From Bifidobacteriaceae bacterium (lineage in GTDB: Bacteria; Actinomycetota; Actinomycetes; Actinomycetales; Bifidobacteriaceae), in assembly GCA_022650895.1 (NCBI GenBank), contig JALCQC010000004.1, positions 1 through 64,000 of the forward strand: a DNA stretch of 64,000 nucleotides, written 5' to 3'. The position numbers were made by a program, and so were the translations under genes. The notes under the pieces were generated by a model, which saw only the letters and a program-made list of their open reading frames with translations, had not been told where the DNA came from and did not search any database. The stretch's first letter is position 1, and every line of letters starts with the position of its first letter. Shown in pieces: positions 1-8,892 of this stretch.

Positions 1-1461
1 CAGAAGGTCGCCATCAACGATATTGGCACCGAAGAAGACTTCATCAAGGCTGTAGACTCCACCATCAAGAACTTCGATGACGGAGATTTGGTTGAAGGAA
101 CCGTCGTTCGTATCGATCACGACGAGGTTCTGCTCGACATCGGTTACAAGACCGAAGGTGTCATTCCCGCTCGTGAGCTTTCCATCAAGAAGGACGTCGA
201 TCCTGACGATGTCGTCAAGGTTGGGGACTCGGTTGAAGCTCTTGTCATCACCAAGGAAGATAAAGACGGCCGTCTGATCCTCTCCAAGAAGCGTGCTCAG
301 TATGAGCGTGCTTGGGGTGACGTTGAGAAGATCAAGGAAGCTGATGGTGTTGTTGAAGGCACCGTCATCGAAGCTGTCAAGGGTGGTCTCATCGTTGACA
401 TCGGTCTCCGTGGCTTCCTTCCTGCATCTCTCGTTGAAATGCGTCGTGTGCGCGATCTTGCACCGTACATCGGTCAGAAGATTCAGGCGAAGATCCTCGA
501 GCTCGACAAGAACCGCAACAACGTGGTTCTGTCTCGTCGTCAGTACCTCGAAGAGACCCAGTCCGAAGTTCGCGAGACCTTCCTCTCGCAGCTCAAGAAG
601 GGTCAGATCCGCGAAGGTACCATTTCCTCGATCGTCAACTTCGGTGCGTTCGTGGACCTCGGCGGCGTCGACGGTCTCATTCACGTCTCCGAGCTGTCCT
701 GGAAGCACATTGATCACCCGTCTGAGGTTGTCAAGGTCGGCGACAAGGTCACCGTTGAGGTTCTTGACGTTGATCTCGATCGTGAGCGTATCTCCCTGTC
801 GCTGAAGGCGACTCAGGAAGATCCATGGCAGAAGTTCGCGCGTACCCACGTTCCCGGACAGATCGTCAAGGGCAAGGTCACCAAGATCGTGCAGTTCGGC
901 GTCTTCATCTCCGTCGAAGACGGTATCGAGGGCCTCGTGCACATCTCCGAGCTGGCTAACCGCCACGTCGAGAATCCAGAGAGCGTCGTCAAGCCGGGCG
1001 AGGAAGTCTTCGTCAAGGTCATCGATGTGGATCTCGATCGTCGCCGTATCTCCCTGTCTCTCAAACAGGCCACGGATTCTGTGGATCCCAACTCCGAGGA
1101 CTTCGACCCAGCACTCTACGGAATGCCGGCTGAGTACGACGAGAACGGAAACTACAAGTATCCAGAGGGCTTCGATCCGGAGACCAACGAGTGGATCGAA
1201 GGTTACGAGAAGCAGCGCGAGACCTGGGAATCCCAGTACGCCGCAGCTCACGACCTTTGGGAAGAGCACAAGGCCTTCGCGGCCAAGGAGCTCGCCAACG
1301 CCGCTCAGTCCGCTGCCGAGGATGGTCAGGGTGAGGCCGCTGCAGAAGCAGAGGCTCCAAGCACCTCCAACTACTCCTCCACTTCGGAGGCAGAGGGAAC
1401 TCTTGCCGCCGACGACCAGCTTGCCGCACTGCGCGAGCAGCTCCTCAACGAGAAGAAGTGA
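1..1461 (+). CDS. rpsA: 30S ribosomal protein S1 (5' end outside window)
   Basis: Ribosomal protein S1 binds mRNA on the 30S subunit and helps initiation. The frame is open from base 1 (QKVAINDIGTEEDF...), so the true start lies upstream; an ATG-like internal start near 88 is not the beginning. Four S1/OB-fold repeats are visible, with signatures such as EGTVVRIDHDEVLLDIG, GGLIVDIGLRGFLPAS, IVNFGAFVDLGGVDGLIH and IVQFGVFISVEDGIEGLVH. An acidic, Ala/Glu-rich tail of about 110 residues follows and ends at 1461. Four repeats plus an acidic tail is the actinobacterial form, shorter than the six-repeat E. coli protein. It is followed by a strong terminator and then coaE and uvrB, an order conserved in actinobacteria. 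Confidence 0.97.
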   Translation, partial: QKVAINDIGTEEDFIKAVDSTIKNFDDGDLVEGTVVRIDHDEVLLDIGYKTEGVIPARELSIKKDVDPDDVVKVGDSVEALVITKEDKDGRLILSKKRAQYERAWGDVEKIKEADGVVEGTVIEAVKGGLIVDIGLRGFLPASLVEMRRVRDLAPYIGQKIQAKILELDKNRNNVVLSRRQYLEETQSEVRETFLSQLKKGQIREGTISSIVNFGAFVDLGGVDGLIHVSELSWKHIDHPSEVVKVGDKVTVEVLDVDLDRERISLSLKATQEDPWQKFARTHVPGQIVKGKVTKIVQFGVFISVEDGIEGLVHISELANRHVENPESVVKPGEEVFVKVIDVDLDRRRISLSLKQATDSVDPNSEDFDPALYGMPAEYDENGNYKYPEGFDPETNEWIEGYEKQRETWESQYAAAHDLWEEHKAFAAKELANAAQSAAEDGQGEAAAEAEAPSTSNYSSTSEAEGTLAADDQLAALREQLLNEKK

Positions 1462-1489
1462 TTTTTCTTCTCCGCTTTTAGAAGCATGA

Positions 1490-1526
1490 GAAACACCCGG
1501 CCCGTCTGGACCGGGTGTTTCTTTAT
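1490..1526 (+). terminator. rho-independent terminator after rpsA
   Basis: A perfect 11-bp stem, GAAACACCCGG (1490-1500) pairing with CCGGGTGTTTC (1511-1521), with a 10-nt loop and a T-rich tail, lies 29 bases after the rpsA stop. Confidence 0.9.
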
Positions 1527-1591
1527 ATTGATATCGCGTCTCGTCGCTAGATTTTGAGAAGCGGTCAACTTCGTGAGAAAGGTGCGATGGT

Positions 1592-2209
1592 ATGTTCACG
1601 CGTGTTGCACTGACGGGAGGCATCGGTGCAGGGAAGAGCACTGTGGCCCGTCATCTTGAGGAACTCGGTGCCTTCGTCATCGATTACGATGTTATTTCGC
1701 GTGCTGTGGTCTCCCGGGGAAGCAGGGGACTGCGCCAGGTGGTCGACTTGTTCGGCCCCGAAGCCCTGACAAAAGATGGCACCATGAACAGGCCGTGGGT
1801 TTCGAAGAAGGTCTTCGTGGATCCACAACTGCGTCAACAGCTTGACGACATCGTGCACCCTCTGGTGTTTGCGGAGGCAGCGCGTCTTGAGAACGAGTGG
1901 TTGGCATCGTCACCCCATGACGGGAAGCGGCGCGTTGCTGTTCATGACATTCCATTATTGGTGGAATCGGGCAGAGCGGATTGGTTCGACGTGGTGATCG
2001 ATGTGGAAGCGCCCGCACGGGTACGCATGCACCGTTTGATGGATGAACGCGGAATGAGCATGGAAGCGGCGGCGGCTCGCATCGATTCACAGTCCACTCA
2101 GGAGCAGCGCCAGACTCTGGCGACCTACGTGATAGACGCGAATAAGCCCTTGGAACAAACGTTCGAACAGGTTGATACTGTATTCAACAGAATCATGGCC
2201 GAGGGGTAG
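1592..2209 (+). CDS. coaE: dephospho-CoA kinase
   Basis: Phosphorylates the 3'-hydroxyl of dephospho-CoA, the last step of coenzyme A synthesis, in the cytoplasm. At 205 residues it has the usual single-domain length. The N-terminus has the P-loop GGIGAGKS (about residues 9-16), then DYDVISR and the DIPLLVES segment typical of CoaE. The start is the ATG at 1592 with a GAAAGGTG ribosome-binding site at 1576-1583. Many actinobacterial CoaE proteins carry a C-terminal GrpB/UPF0157 extension; this one does not. uvrB begins 39 bases downstream, so the two may be cotranscribed. Confidence 0.95.
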   Translation: MFTRVALTGGIGAGKSTVARHLEELGAFVIDYDVISRAVVSRGSRGLRQVVDLFGPEALTKDGTMNRPWVSKKVFVDPQLRQQLDDIVHPLVFAEAARLENEWLASSPHDGKRRVAVHDIPLLVESGRADWFDVVIDVEAPARVRMHRLMDERGMSMEAAAARIDSQSTQEQRQTLATYVIDANKPLEQTFEQVDTVFNRIMAEG

Positions 2210-2248
2210 GTACCCACCAGCCTGCGTATAGCTGTCGGGAGGAAGAAG

Positions 2249-4363
2249 TTGCCGTCTTCGGAACTCAAACGTATCGATAAGCCTTTTGTGGTGAAGTCCC
2301 CTTACAAGCCTGCCGGCGACCAGCCACAGGCAATCGAGGAGCTGACAAACCGCATCGAGGCGGGGGAGAACGACGTGGTGCTGATGGGTGCCACCGGCAC
2401 TGGCAAGACCGCGACGACCGCATGGCTCATCGAGAAGCTGCAGCGGCCCACCCTCATCATCGAGCCTAACAAGACCCTGGCGGCGCAGTTGTGCGCAGAG
2501 TTCCGCGAACTCATGCCGGACAATGCGGTCAATTACTTTGTGAGCTACTACGACTACTACCAGCCGGAAGCCTATATTCCACAAACGGATACGTATATCG
2601 AAAAGGATTCCGATATCAACGACGATGTGGAACGCTTGCGCCATGCGGCAACCGCATCGCTGCTGACGCGCCGTGACTGTGTCGTCGTCGCCACGGTTTC
2701 ATGCATCTATGGCTTGGGAACGCCGCAGGAATACGCGGCTCAGATGCTCTCTCTCAAAGAGGGACAGCAGATCGATCGGCAGACGCTGCTGCGGAAATTC
2801 GTTGAAATGCAGTACAAGCGCAATGATGTCGCCTTCACGCGCGGCACGTTCCGCGTTCGTGGCGACACCGTCGAGATCATTCCCGTTTATGAGGAACTCG
2901 CCATTCGCATTGAGTTCTTCGGTGACGAGATCGATCGCATCTCCACACTTCATCCGTTGACCGGTGACGAGATCGCGCACGAGACACAGGTTCACATCTT
3001 CCCGGCTACTCAGTATGCTTCTGGGCCGGAGAGATTGAAGACGGCCATCGGGACCATCAAAGAGGAACTCGACGAACGTCTCAAGGAACTGAAGAAACAA
3101 GGCAAGGAGCTCGAGGCGCAGCGCCTCAACATGCGGACCACCTATGATCTCGAAATGCTGACGCAGATTGGCACGTGCTCGGGTGTCGAGAACTATTCGC
3201 GTCACTTCGACCAGCGAGGCCCCGGGACGCCGCCGAACACATTGCTCGACTTCTTCCCGGACGATTTCCTTCTTGTGATTGACGAGTCACACGTCACGGT
3301 TCCCCAGATCGGCGGAATGTATGAGGGGGATATGAGCCGTAAGCGCACGTTGGTGGAGCACGGCTTCCGTCTGCCGTCCGCAATGGACAACCGCCCGCTC
3401 AAATTCGACGAGTTTCTTCAGAGGGTCGGTCAGACGGTGTACCTGTCGGCGACTCCGGGAGACTACGAGCGCAACCTGAGCAACGGAGTGGTCGAACAGA
3501 TCATCAGGCCGACGGGCCTGCTCGATCCGAAGATCGAGGTCCGTCCCACAAAGGGACAGATCGACGACTTGCTGGACGAGATCAACGAGCGTGTCGAGAA
3601 GCATGAACGCGTTCTGGTCACCACCCTCACCAAGAAAATGGCCGAGGACCTCACTGACTACCTGCTTGAGCATGGCATTAAGGTGGAGTATCTGCATTCG
3701 GACGTGGACACCCTGAGGCGTGTTGAACTCTTGCGGGAGTTGCGCGAGGGCAAGATTGACGTCATCGTGGGCATCAACCTTCTTCGCGAGGGCCTCGATT
3801 TGCCGGAAGTCTCGCTTGTCGCCATCTTGGATGCCGACAAGGAAGGTTTCCTGCGCTCTTACCGTTCCCTCATCCAGACGATCGGGCGTGCGGCCCGCAA
3901 CGTGAGTGGCACCGTCATCATGTACGCCGACAACCGCACGGATTCCATGAACAAGGCCATCGAGGAGACGAACCGTCGCCGCGAGAAGCAGATCGCCTAC
4001 AACAAGGCGCACCACGTGGATCCCAAGCCGCTCATCAAGAAGATCTCCGATGTCAACGACATGATCGCGAAGGAGGACATCGATACCGAGAGCCTCCTTG
4101 AAGGCGGGTACCGTAACTCCGGCAAGGCAGGAAACTCGCATTTCGGTGTGCCGAATACGGACCTGGATGATCGCCAGAAGCGGCACAATGAAATCCTTGC
4201 GGCAGGACTTCCCGCACAGGATTTGGCGGATCTCATCCGTCAGCTCAGTGAGCAGATGCACACCGCCGCCGAGCAGCTGCAATTCGAGTTGGCGGCGCGG
4301 CTTCGTGACGAGATCGGCGATCTCAAGAAGGAACTGCGTGCCATGACCAAGGCAGAGAAGTAA
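2249..4363 (+). CDS. uvrB: UvrABC excinuclease subunit B
   Basis: DNA damage-verification helicase of nucleotide excision repair, which works with UvrA and UvrC. It is 704 residues, full length. Visible motifs include Walker A GATGTGKT (about residues 46-53), the [13 protein letters not shown] beta-hairpin region, helicase motif DESH in VIDESHVT, and the C-terminal QTIGRAARN helicase motif VI. A UVR domain ([25 protein letters not shown]) sits at the extreme C-terminus and contacts UvrC. The start is a TTG at 2249, chosen because GGAGGAAG lies just upstream (2237-2245) and the protein starts as in homologs. Confidence 0.97.
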   Translation: MPSSELKRIDKPFVVKSPYKPAGDQPQAIEELTNRIEAGENDVVLMGATGTGKTATTAWLIEKLQRPTLIIEPNKTLAAQLCAEFRELMPDNAVNYFVSYYDYYQPEAYIPQTDTYIEKDSDINDDVERLRHAATASLLTRRDCVVVATVSCIYGLGTPQEYAAQMLSLKEGQQIDRQTLLRKFVEMQYKRNDVAFTRGTFRVRGDTVEIIPVYEELAIRIEFFGDEIDRISTLHPLTGDEIAHETQVHIFPATQYASGPERLKTAIGTIKEELDERLKELKKQGKELEAQRLNMRTTYDLEMLTQIGTCSGVENYSRHFDQRGPGTPPNTLLDFFPDDFLLVIDESHVTVPQIGGMYEGDMSRKRTLVEHGFRLPSAMDNRPLKFDEFLQRVGQTVYLSATPGDYERNLSNGVVEQIIRPTGLLDPKIEVRPTKGQIDDLLDEINERVEKHERVLVTTLTKKMAEDLTDYLLEHGIKVEYLHSDVDTLRRVELLRELREGKIDVIVGINLLREGLDLPEVSLVAILDADKEGFLRSYRSLIQTIGRAARNVSGTVIMYADNRTDSMNKAIEETNRRREKQIAYNKAHHVDPKPLIKKISDVNDMIAKEDIDTESLLEGGYRNSGKAGNSHFGVPNTDLDDRQKRHNEILAAGLPAQDLADLIRQLSEQMHTAAEQLQFELAARLRDEIGDLKKELRAMTKAEK

Positions 4364-4484
4364 GGAAAGCTGACACCGACAGCACACCGCCGCCGATCGG
4401 GTCGTGACGTGAGCTGAGACATAGCTGGAGACGTGTGCGTGGGATGACATGCTGAAGTCACTTCACGCACGTATGCTCATATCT

Positions 4485-5474
4485 ATGTCTGAAACACCAT
4501 TGCCCTTTATGATCGTGACTTTCGTGGTCCTCGCTGCTTTTTTCATTGTTGATCTGTTTGTGATCGGCCGTAAGCCTCACGTTCCCTCCACGAAGGAATG
4601 TCTGCAGCACATCGGCTTCTTCGTGGTCGCGGCCTTGATTTTCGGAGCGTTGATTTGGGCCTTCTCGGGAGCGAAACCGGCAGTGGAGTTCTACTCGGGA
4701 TGGTTGACGGAGTATTCGCTCAGCATCGACAATCTCTTTATCTTCGTCGTCATCATGTCGAATTTCGCAGTTCCGAAAAACATTCAGAAATTTGTTCTCA
4801 GCGTCGGCATCACCATCGCGCTGGTCCTCCGGGGAATTTTCATTCTGCTGGGAGCGGCCATCATCTCGCGTTTCACCTGGGTGTTCTTCATTTTCGGTGC
4901 CTTCCTGCTCGTGACGGCGTTCAAGTTGGCGACGGGCAAAGACGACGATGAAGAATATAAGGAGTCCGCACTTATCAGGTTCATGCGTCATGTCATGCCC
5001 ATCACCAACGACTATGACGAGGAGCATCTGCGCACCACCAAGGACGGCAAGCGCTTCTTCACACCGCTGATCGTGGTGTTTCTGGCGATCGGCACCACTG
5101 ATCTGCTGTTCGCCTTCGACTCCATCCCGGCCATCTTCGGACTGACGAAGGATCCGTTCATCGTCTTCACCACGAACGTCTTTGCATTGTTGGGATTGCA
5201 GCAGCTCTACTTCCTTCTGGGATCATTGCTCGACAAACTGGTGTATCTGCCCATCGGTCTGTCGGTCGTATTAGGCTTCATCGGCATCAAACTGATTCTC
5301 GAGGCTCTCAGCGAAAACACGCTTCCATTCATCAACGGAGGCCAGCATCTCGACATGATTCCCGAGATTCCCACGTGGGTCTCCCTTGTCGTCATCGTCA
5401 TTTCCCTCGGGATCGCAGCGCTCGCCAGCGTCCTCAAGATGAGAAAGGTGGAGGCTGCGGCGGCGAAGAAGTGA
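4485..5474 (+). CDS. TerC-family integral membrane protein
   Basis: Belongs to the TerC/Alx family, linked to tellurite resistance and manganese or metal-ion export. About nine membrane segments are visible. The family's intramembrane acidic motifs are present: SLSIDNLFIF in the first half and TTDLLFAFDSIPAIF in the second. Length is 329 residues from the ATG at 4485; an in-frame ATG at 4449 would add 12 residues (MLKSLHARMLIS) that look non-homologous. Neither start has a Shine-Dalgarno sequence, and a TATGCT hexamer at 4472-4477 would place transcription initiation close to 4485, so the message may be leaderless. The transported substrate cannot be read from the sequence. Confidence 0.9.
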   Translation: MSETPLPFMIVTFVVLAAFFIVDLFVIGRKPHVPSTKECLQHIGFFVVAALIFGALIWAFSGAKPAVEFYSGWLTEYSLSIDNLFIFVVIMSNFAVPKNIQKFVLSVGITIALVLRGIFILLGAAIISRFTWVFFIFGAFLLVTAFKLATGKDDDEEYKESALIRFMRHVMPITNDYDEEHLRTTKDGKRFFTPLIVVFLAIGTTDLLFAFDSIPAIFGLTKDPFIVFTTNVFALLGLQQLYFLLGSLLDKLVYLPIGLSVVLGFIGIKLILEALSENTLPFINGGQHLDMIPEIPTWVSLVVIVISLGIAALASVLKMRKVEAAAAKK

Positions 5475-5658
5475 AAAGAAGTGAACAGAGTCGCTTGTAG
5501 TGGGAAGTGTGAGCTGGGCCACACGCCCGGATATCTACTCTGCAGTGCGATTCCACAGAATAATCAGCTGCCGTCGTGTTCGTCGAGTAAACTGTGAGAC
5601 GGCAATCAGGGCGCGTTCTTGATGCGCCACTAGTCTAAAGAATGAGGCAAGGAAATTC

Positions 5659-7092
5659 ATGCGTAAAGCCAAGATCGTTGATACTATCGGGCCGGCAACC
5701 GAGTCACTTGAGCAAATCACCAAGCTCGCAGAAGCTGGTATGGATGTTGCTCGTTTGAACCGTTCGCACGGAACTCCCGAAGATCACTTGAAGGTTTACA
5801 ACAACCTTCGTCAGGCCGGTAAGGCCACTGGCCGCAATCTCGCCGCCCTCGTTGATCTGCAGGGACCGAAGATTCGTTGTGGTTGGTTTAAGAAGAACGC
5901 CGAGGGTGAAGACAAGGTCTTCCTCAAGGAAGGCAACGAGTTCATCATCACCACCGATGACATCGAGGGTGACGAGCACATCACTTCCACTACTTTCAAG
6001 GGACTGCCGGGAGACTGCCATCCTGGAGATCCCATCCTCATCGATGACGGCAAGGTTCGCCTTGAGGTCACCGAGGTCGAGGGCAATAACGTTCACACCA
6101 AGGTCATCGTCGCAGGACCGGTTTCGTCGCACAAGGGCATCAACCTTCCAGGCGTCGCCGTCTCTCTCCCGGCACTGACTGAGAAGGATGAGGCTGATCT
6201 GCGCTGGGGAATCCAGACCGGTGCTGACATCATCGCCATGTCCTTCGTCCGTTTCGCAAGCGACATTGATCGTGCACACGAGATCATGGACGAAGAGGGC
6301 CGTCGCATCCCGATCGTCGCAAAGATCGAGAAGCCCCAGGCTGTTGAGAACCTTGAAGACATCGTGAAGGCCTTCGACGGCATCATGGTCGCTCGTGGCG
6401 ACATGGCTGTCGAGATGCCTTTCGAAGAGGTTCCGCTTGTTACCAAGCGCTGCATCGAGCTTGCTCGTCGTTATGCAAAGCCTGTCATCGTGGCTACCGA
6501 GGTTCTCGGCTCCATGGTGAATTCTCCCATCCCGACACGTGCAGAGGCATCTGATTGCGCCAATGCCGTTCTCGATGGTGCCGACGCCACCATGACCTCC
6601 AACGAGACCGCCGTGGGCAAGTACCCGGTGGACACCGTGAAGACCATGGCTCGCATCTCCGGTTATGCAACAGAGCACGGCTATGATCGCATTCCTGCGC
6701 TCACCGATATCGATATGGCCGATGGCGGTGCCGTTGCTTCCGCAGCAGTTGACCTTGCCGACAAGCTCAACGCCAAGGCAATCGTTGCCTTCACCGAGTC
6801 CGGCCACACCGCTCACCGCATCTCCCGCGAGCGTCCGGCTGCTCCTATCTATGCACTCACTGAGAACGAGCACACCTATCACTGGCTCGCACTCACCTGG
6901 GGTACTGAGGCCTTCAAGCTCGAGCAGGATTACCATGAGCTGAACCGTCGCGATCTCATGCAGCTCGTCGACAAGACCCTCAAGGCAGCCAACAAGGTTG
7001 TCGATGGAGATCAGGTTGTTCTGCTTGCCTGCGCTCCTGGCGATGAAGCCGGCAAGACCGACTCCATCTACGTTCACACAGTTGGTGCGTGA
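5659..7092 (+). CDS. pyk: pyruvate kinase
   Basis: Converts phosphoenolpyruvate and ADP to pyruvate and ATP, the last glycolytic step. It is 477 residues, the usual bacterial length. The N-terminal DVARLNRSHG motif (catalytic Arg and the SHG turn), the active-site block KIEKPQAVENLEDI and the metal-binding VARGDMAVEMPFEEV stretch are all present, followed by the ADATMTSNETAVGKYP segment and an allosteric C-terminal domain ending TDSIYVHTVG. The start at 5659 follows an AAGGAAA ribosome-binding site. The codon use is strongly biased, as for a highly expressed gene, which also produces a long spurious open frame on the opposite strand. Confidence 0.97.
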   Translation: MRKAKIVDTIGPATESLEQITKLAEAGMDVARLNRSHGTPEDHLKVYNNLRQAGKATGRNLAALVDLQGPKIRCGWFKKNAEGEDKVFLKEGNEFIITTDDIEGDEHITSTTFKGLPGDCHPGDPILIDDGKVRLEVTEVEGNNVHTKVIVAGPVSSHKGINLPGVAVSLPALTEKDEADLRWGIQTGADIIAMSFVRFASDIDRAHEIMDEEGRRIPIVAKIEKPQAVENLEDIVKAFDGIMVARGDMAVEMPFEEVPLVTKRCIELARRYAKPVIVATEVLGSMVNSPIPTRAEASDCANAVLDGADATMTSNETAVGKYPVDTVKTMARISGYATEHGYDRIPALTDIDMADGGAVASAAVDLADKLNAKAIVAFTESGHTAHRISRERPAAPIYALTENEHTYHWLALTWGTEAFKLEQDYHELNRRDLMQLVDKTLKAANKVVDGDQVVLLACAPGDEAGKTDSIYVHTVGA

Positions 7093-7160
7093 AAGAATTC
7101 CCGGATGTGAGAGTTTCTCTAATCTGAGAGTTTCTTTGAACCGCTGATAAGTGGGTTTCA

Positions 7161-7199
7161 TTGATAAGGGCCCGGCGCAGTGCGCCGGGCCCTTATCAA
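7161..7199. terminator. bidirectional terminator between pyk and the NUDIX gene
   Basis: A perfect 19-bp inverted repeat (7161-7179 with 7181-7199, core AAGGGCCCGGCGC / GCGCCGGGCCCTT) lies between two convergent genes. Short T runs exist on both sides of the GC core, within the stem, so it can serve both strands. Confidence 0.9.
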
Positions 7200-7227
7200 T
7201 GCCAGTCTGTCTGATTTGGAGTCGTTT

Positions 7228-7812
7228 TTAAGAAGCGAAACACGCCATCGCCGCGAGAACGGCGATGATGGTCTTGGCGTCGAGAATCGTGCCGTTGTTG
7301 ACCATGGCGTAGGCCTCGTCCAGTGGAATGTAGCGGACGCTGGAACGGCCCGACTCCGGTCCGAGAGGCGTACGCTTTGTGTGACTCAAATCGCGGGCGA
7401 GGAAAAGTGCTGTGTGCTGCGTTGAAAAGCTCGGCGTGTTGATGAAACGGTAGATCTGGCTCATCTTCGCCGACTCGAGACCTGCCTCCTCCCGCAGCTT
7501 TCGAGCGGCGACATCCGCGGGTTTTTCGTCGGGGGAGTTGGCGTGTCCTGCGGGTATCTCGAGTGTCCAGCGGTGTGTCGGAATTCTGTACTGCTCAACG
7601 AAGGGGATCCTCTTATCGTCGGTGAGGGCCAGAACGGCTACGGTGTCACCCATCTTCTCCCGAAGAATCGTCCGAGAGAAGTGGCCAAAGTTCGGTGCGG
7701 ACAGATCCAGCTTCTCAACGCTGAAATAGTAAGCATCGAGGATCTGTTGCCGTGAATCTTCTTGGACTGGGGGGACACGCCATGGATCGAACTTGCGATA
7801 TGTTTCAGACAT
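7228..7812 (-). CDS. NUDIX hydrolase, ADP-ribose pyrophosphatase type
   Basis: Predicted to hydrolyse ADP-ribose or a related nucleotide sugar to AMP plus a sugar phosphate. At 194 residues it is the normal size for the ADPRase/NudF group. An N-terminal beta domain with DTVAVLALTD and the substrate loop FVEQYRIPTHRWTLEIPAG leads into the NUDIX helix PADVAARKLREEAGLES. The box departs from GX5EX7REUXEEXGU: there is one extra residue between the Gly and the first Glu, and a Lys (RKLREE) replaces the first Glu of REUXEE. The start at 7812 has a clear AAAGGAG site. It is convergent with pyk. The exact substrate is uncertain. Confidence 0.88.
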   Translation of the reverse strand: MSETYRKFDPWRVPPVQEDSRQQILDAYYFSVEKLDLSAPNFGHFSRTILREKMGDTVAVLALTDDKRIPFVEQYRIPTHRWTLEIPAGHANSPDEKPADVAARKLREEAGLESAKMSQIYRFINTPSFSTQHTALFLARDLSHTKRTPLGPESGRSSVRYIPLDEAYAMVNNGTILDAKTIIAVLAAMACFAS

Positions 7813-7913
7813 TGTGATCTCCTTTGATTCTTCTGATACATCAATTCTAAGTGAACAACACGCCTAGAAGATAGACGGGCCGGGTTATTATGTAGTACAT
7901 TGCTCAAGGGAAC

Positions 7914-7987
7914 GCCCTGGTATCCCAATTGGTAGAGGAGACGGCCTCAAAATCCGTACAGTGTGGGTTCGAGTCCCACCCGGGGCA
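7914..7987 (+). tRNA. tRNA-Leu (anticodon CAA)
   Basis: The acceptor stem GCCCTGG (7914-7920) pairs with CCGGGGC (7980-7986). The TPsiC arm GTGGG-TTCGAGT-CCCAC and an anticodon loop C-T-CAA-A-A are readable, giving anticodon CAA for TTG codons. The molecule is only 74 nt with a 5-nt variable region, unlike the long variable arm of ordinary tRNA-Leu, and position 31-39 of the anticodon stem is a C-U mismatch. The 3' CCA is not encoded. Confidence 0.85.
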
Positions 7988-8090
7988 CTGTAGTTGTGCA
8001 GTCAACACGGGCAGAAAATCATGGTAGATGACGACCACCACTGCTGTTGTGTTGGTGCGCAGCGGCAAGGACGCATGGGAAGGTGAGATT

Positions 8091-8696
8091 GTGGCAAACG
8101 AAAAGACTCAAGACGAAGAGGTTGCGAAACGTCGGGTCGTTGTCGCCGAAGATGAGGCTCTCATCCGCCTTGATATCGTAGAATCTTTGCGATCGGCCGG
8201 TTATGAGGTCGTTGGTGAGGCGGCAAGCGGTCAGGAGGCCGTTGATCAGGCGCGTGAGCAGCACCCAGATGTGATCATCATGGACGTGAAGATGCCCGGT
8301 AAAGACGGCATTACTGCAGCCAATGAGATCACCGAGGAAAACATCTGCCCCGTCGTCATGCTGACTGCCTTCTCGCAGCAGAGCCTCGTAGAGAAGGCTT
8401 CCGAGGCGGGCGCCATGGCGTATGTGGTCAAGCCCTTCGTCCCTGAAAAGCTTTTCCCAGCCATCGAGATCGCGATTTCACGCTATGAGCAGATGAATGT
8501 TCTGAGAAGCGAGATCTCCGATCTGAAGACGCGTTTCGAGGCACGCAAGAAGGTGGATCGTGCGAAGGGTCTCCTCATGGAGAACATGGGACTCACTGAG
8601 TCTGAAGCTTTCCGCTGGATCCAAAAGACCTCCATGGATCGCCGTCTGACGATGCAGGAAGTTGCCGACGCGGTCATCTCACAGGTACAGGACTGA
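8091..8696 (+). CDS. ANTAR-domain response regulator (PdtaR-like)
   Basis: Two-component regulator that acts on RNA. The N-terminal receiver domain has the acidic pocket (VVVAEDEALIR), phospho-acceptor Asp at about residue 65 in VIIMDVKMPG, and the conserved Lys in YVVKPF. The C-terminal ANTAR domain, which binds dual hairpins in nascent mRNA to prevent termination, is seen in RAKGLLMENMGLTESEAFRWI. The start is the GTG at 8091, preceded by AAGGTGAG. An upstream in-frame ATG (8028) would add 21 residues unlike the family. Its position just before polA matches mycobacterial Rv1626 (PdtaR), whose partner kinase PdtaS is not seen in this window. Confidence 0.93.
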   Translation: MANEKTQDEEVAKRRVVVAEDEALIRLDIVESLRSAGYEVVGEAASGQEAVDQAREQHPDVIIMDVKMPGKDGITAANEITEENICPVVMLTAFSQQSLVEKASEAGAMAYVVKPFVPEKLFPAIEIAISRYEQMNVLRSEISDLKTRFEARKKVDRAKGLLMENMGLTESEAFRWIQKTSMDRRLTMQEVADAVISQVQD

Positions 8697-8810
8697 GGGA
8701 AGTGGCAGCACACAGCTGAAGCGCTAGCGCAACAGCACTGTGAAGTGTGTGTGCTTCCGTGAAGTCGTACACTGACGGAATCTAATAATTTCAAATCTTT
8801 ATCTTCAATA

Positions 8811-8854
8811 GCCGCCGTTTCTCGCCACATGGGCAGGGGAATGGCGGTTTTGTT
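8811..8854 (+). terminator. predicted terminator between the ANTAR regulator and polA
   Basis: A 13-bp stem that allows G-U pairs (8811-8823 with 8836-8848) carries a 12-nt loop and is followed by TTTGTT. It separates the regulator from polA although both are on the same strand. Confidence 0.6.
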
Positions 8855-8892
8855 ATGGGTTTGCTGTCGGGAAGTTCACATAGCCTTTGGGT

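Noticed and set aside
3287-4450. 387-codon open frame opposite uvrB
   Set aside because: Antisense shadow of uvrB without recognisable domains.
5704-7161. 485-codon open frame on the minus strand opposite pyk
   Set aside because: Shadow of the strongly biased codon use of pyk; no recognisable motif, and pyk is certain.
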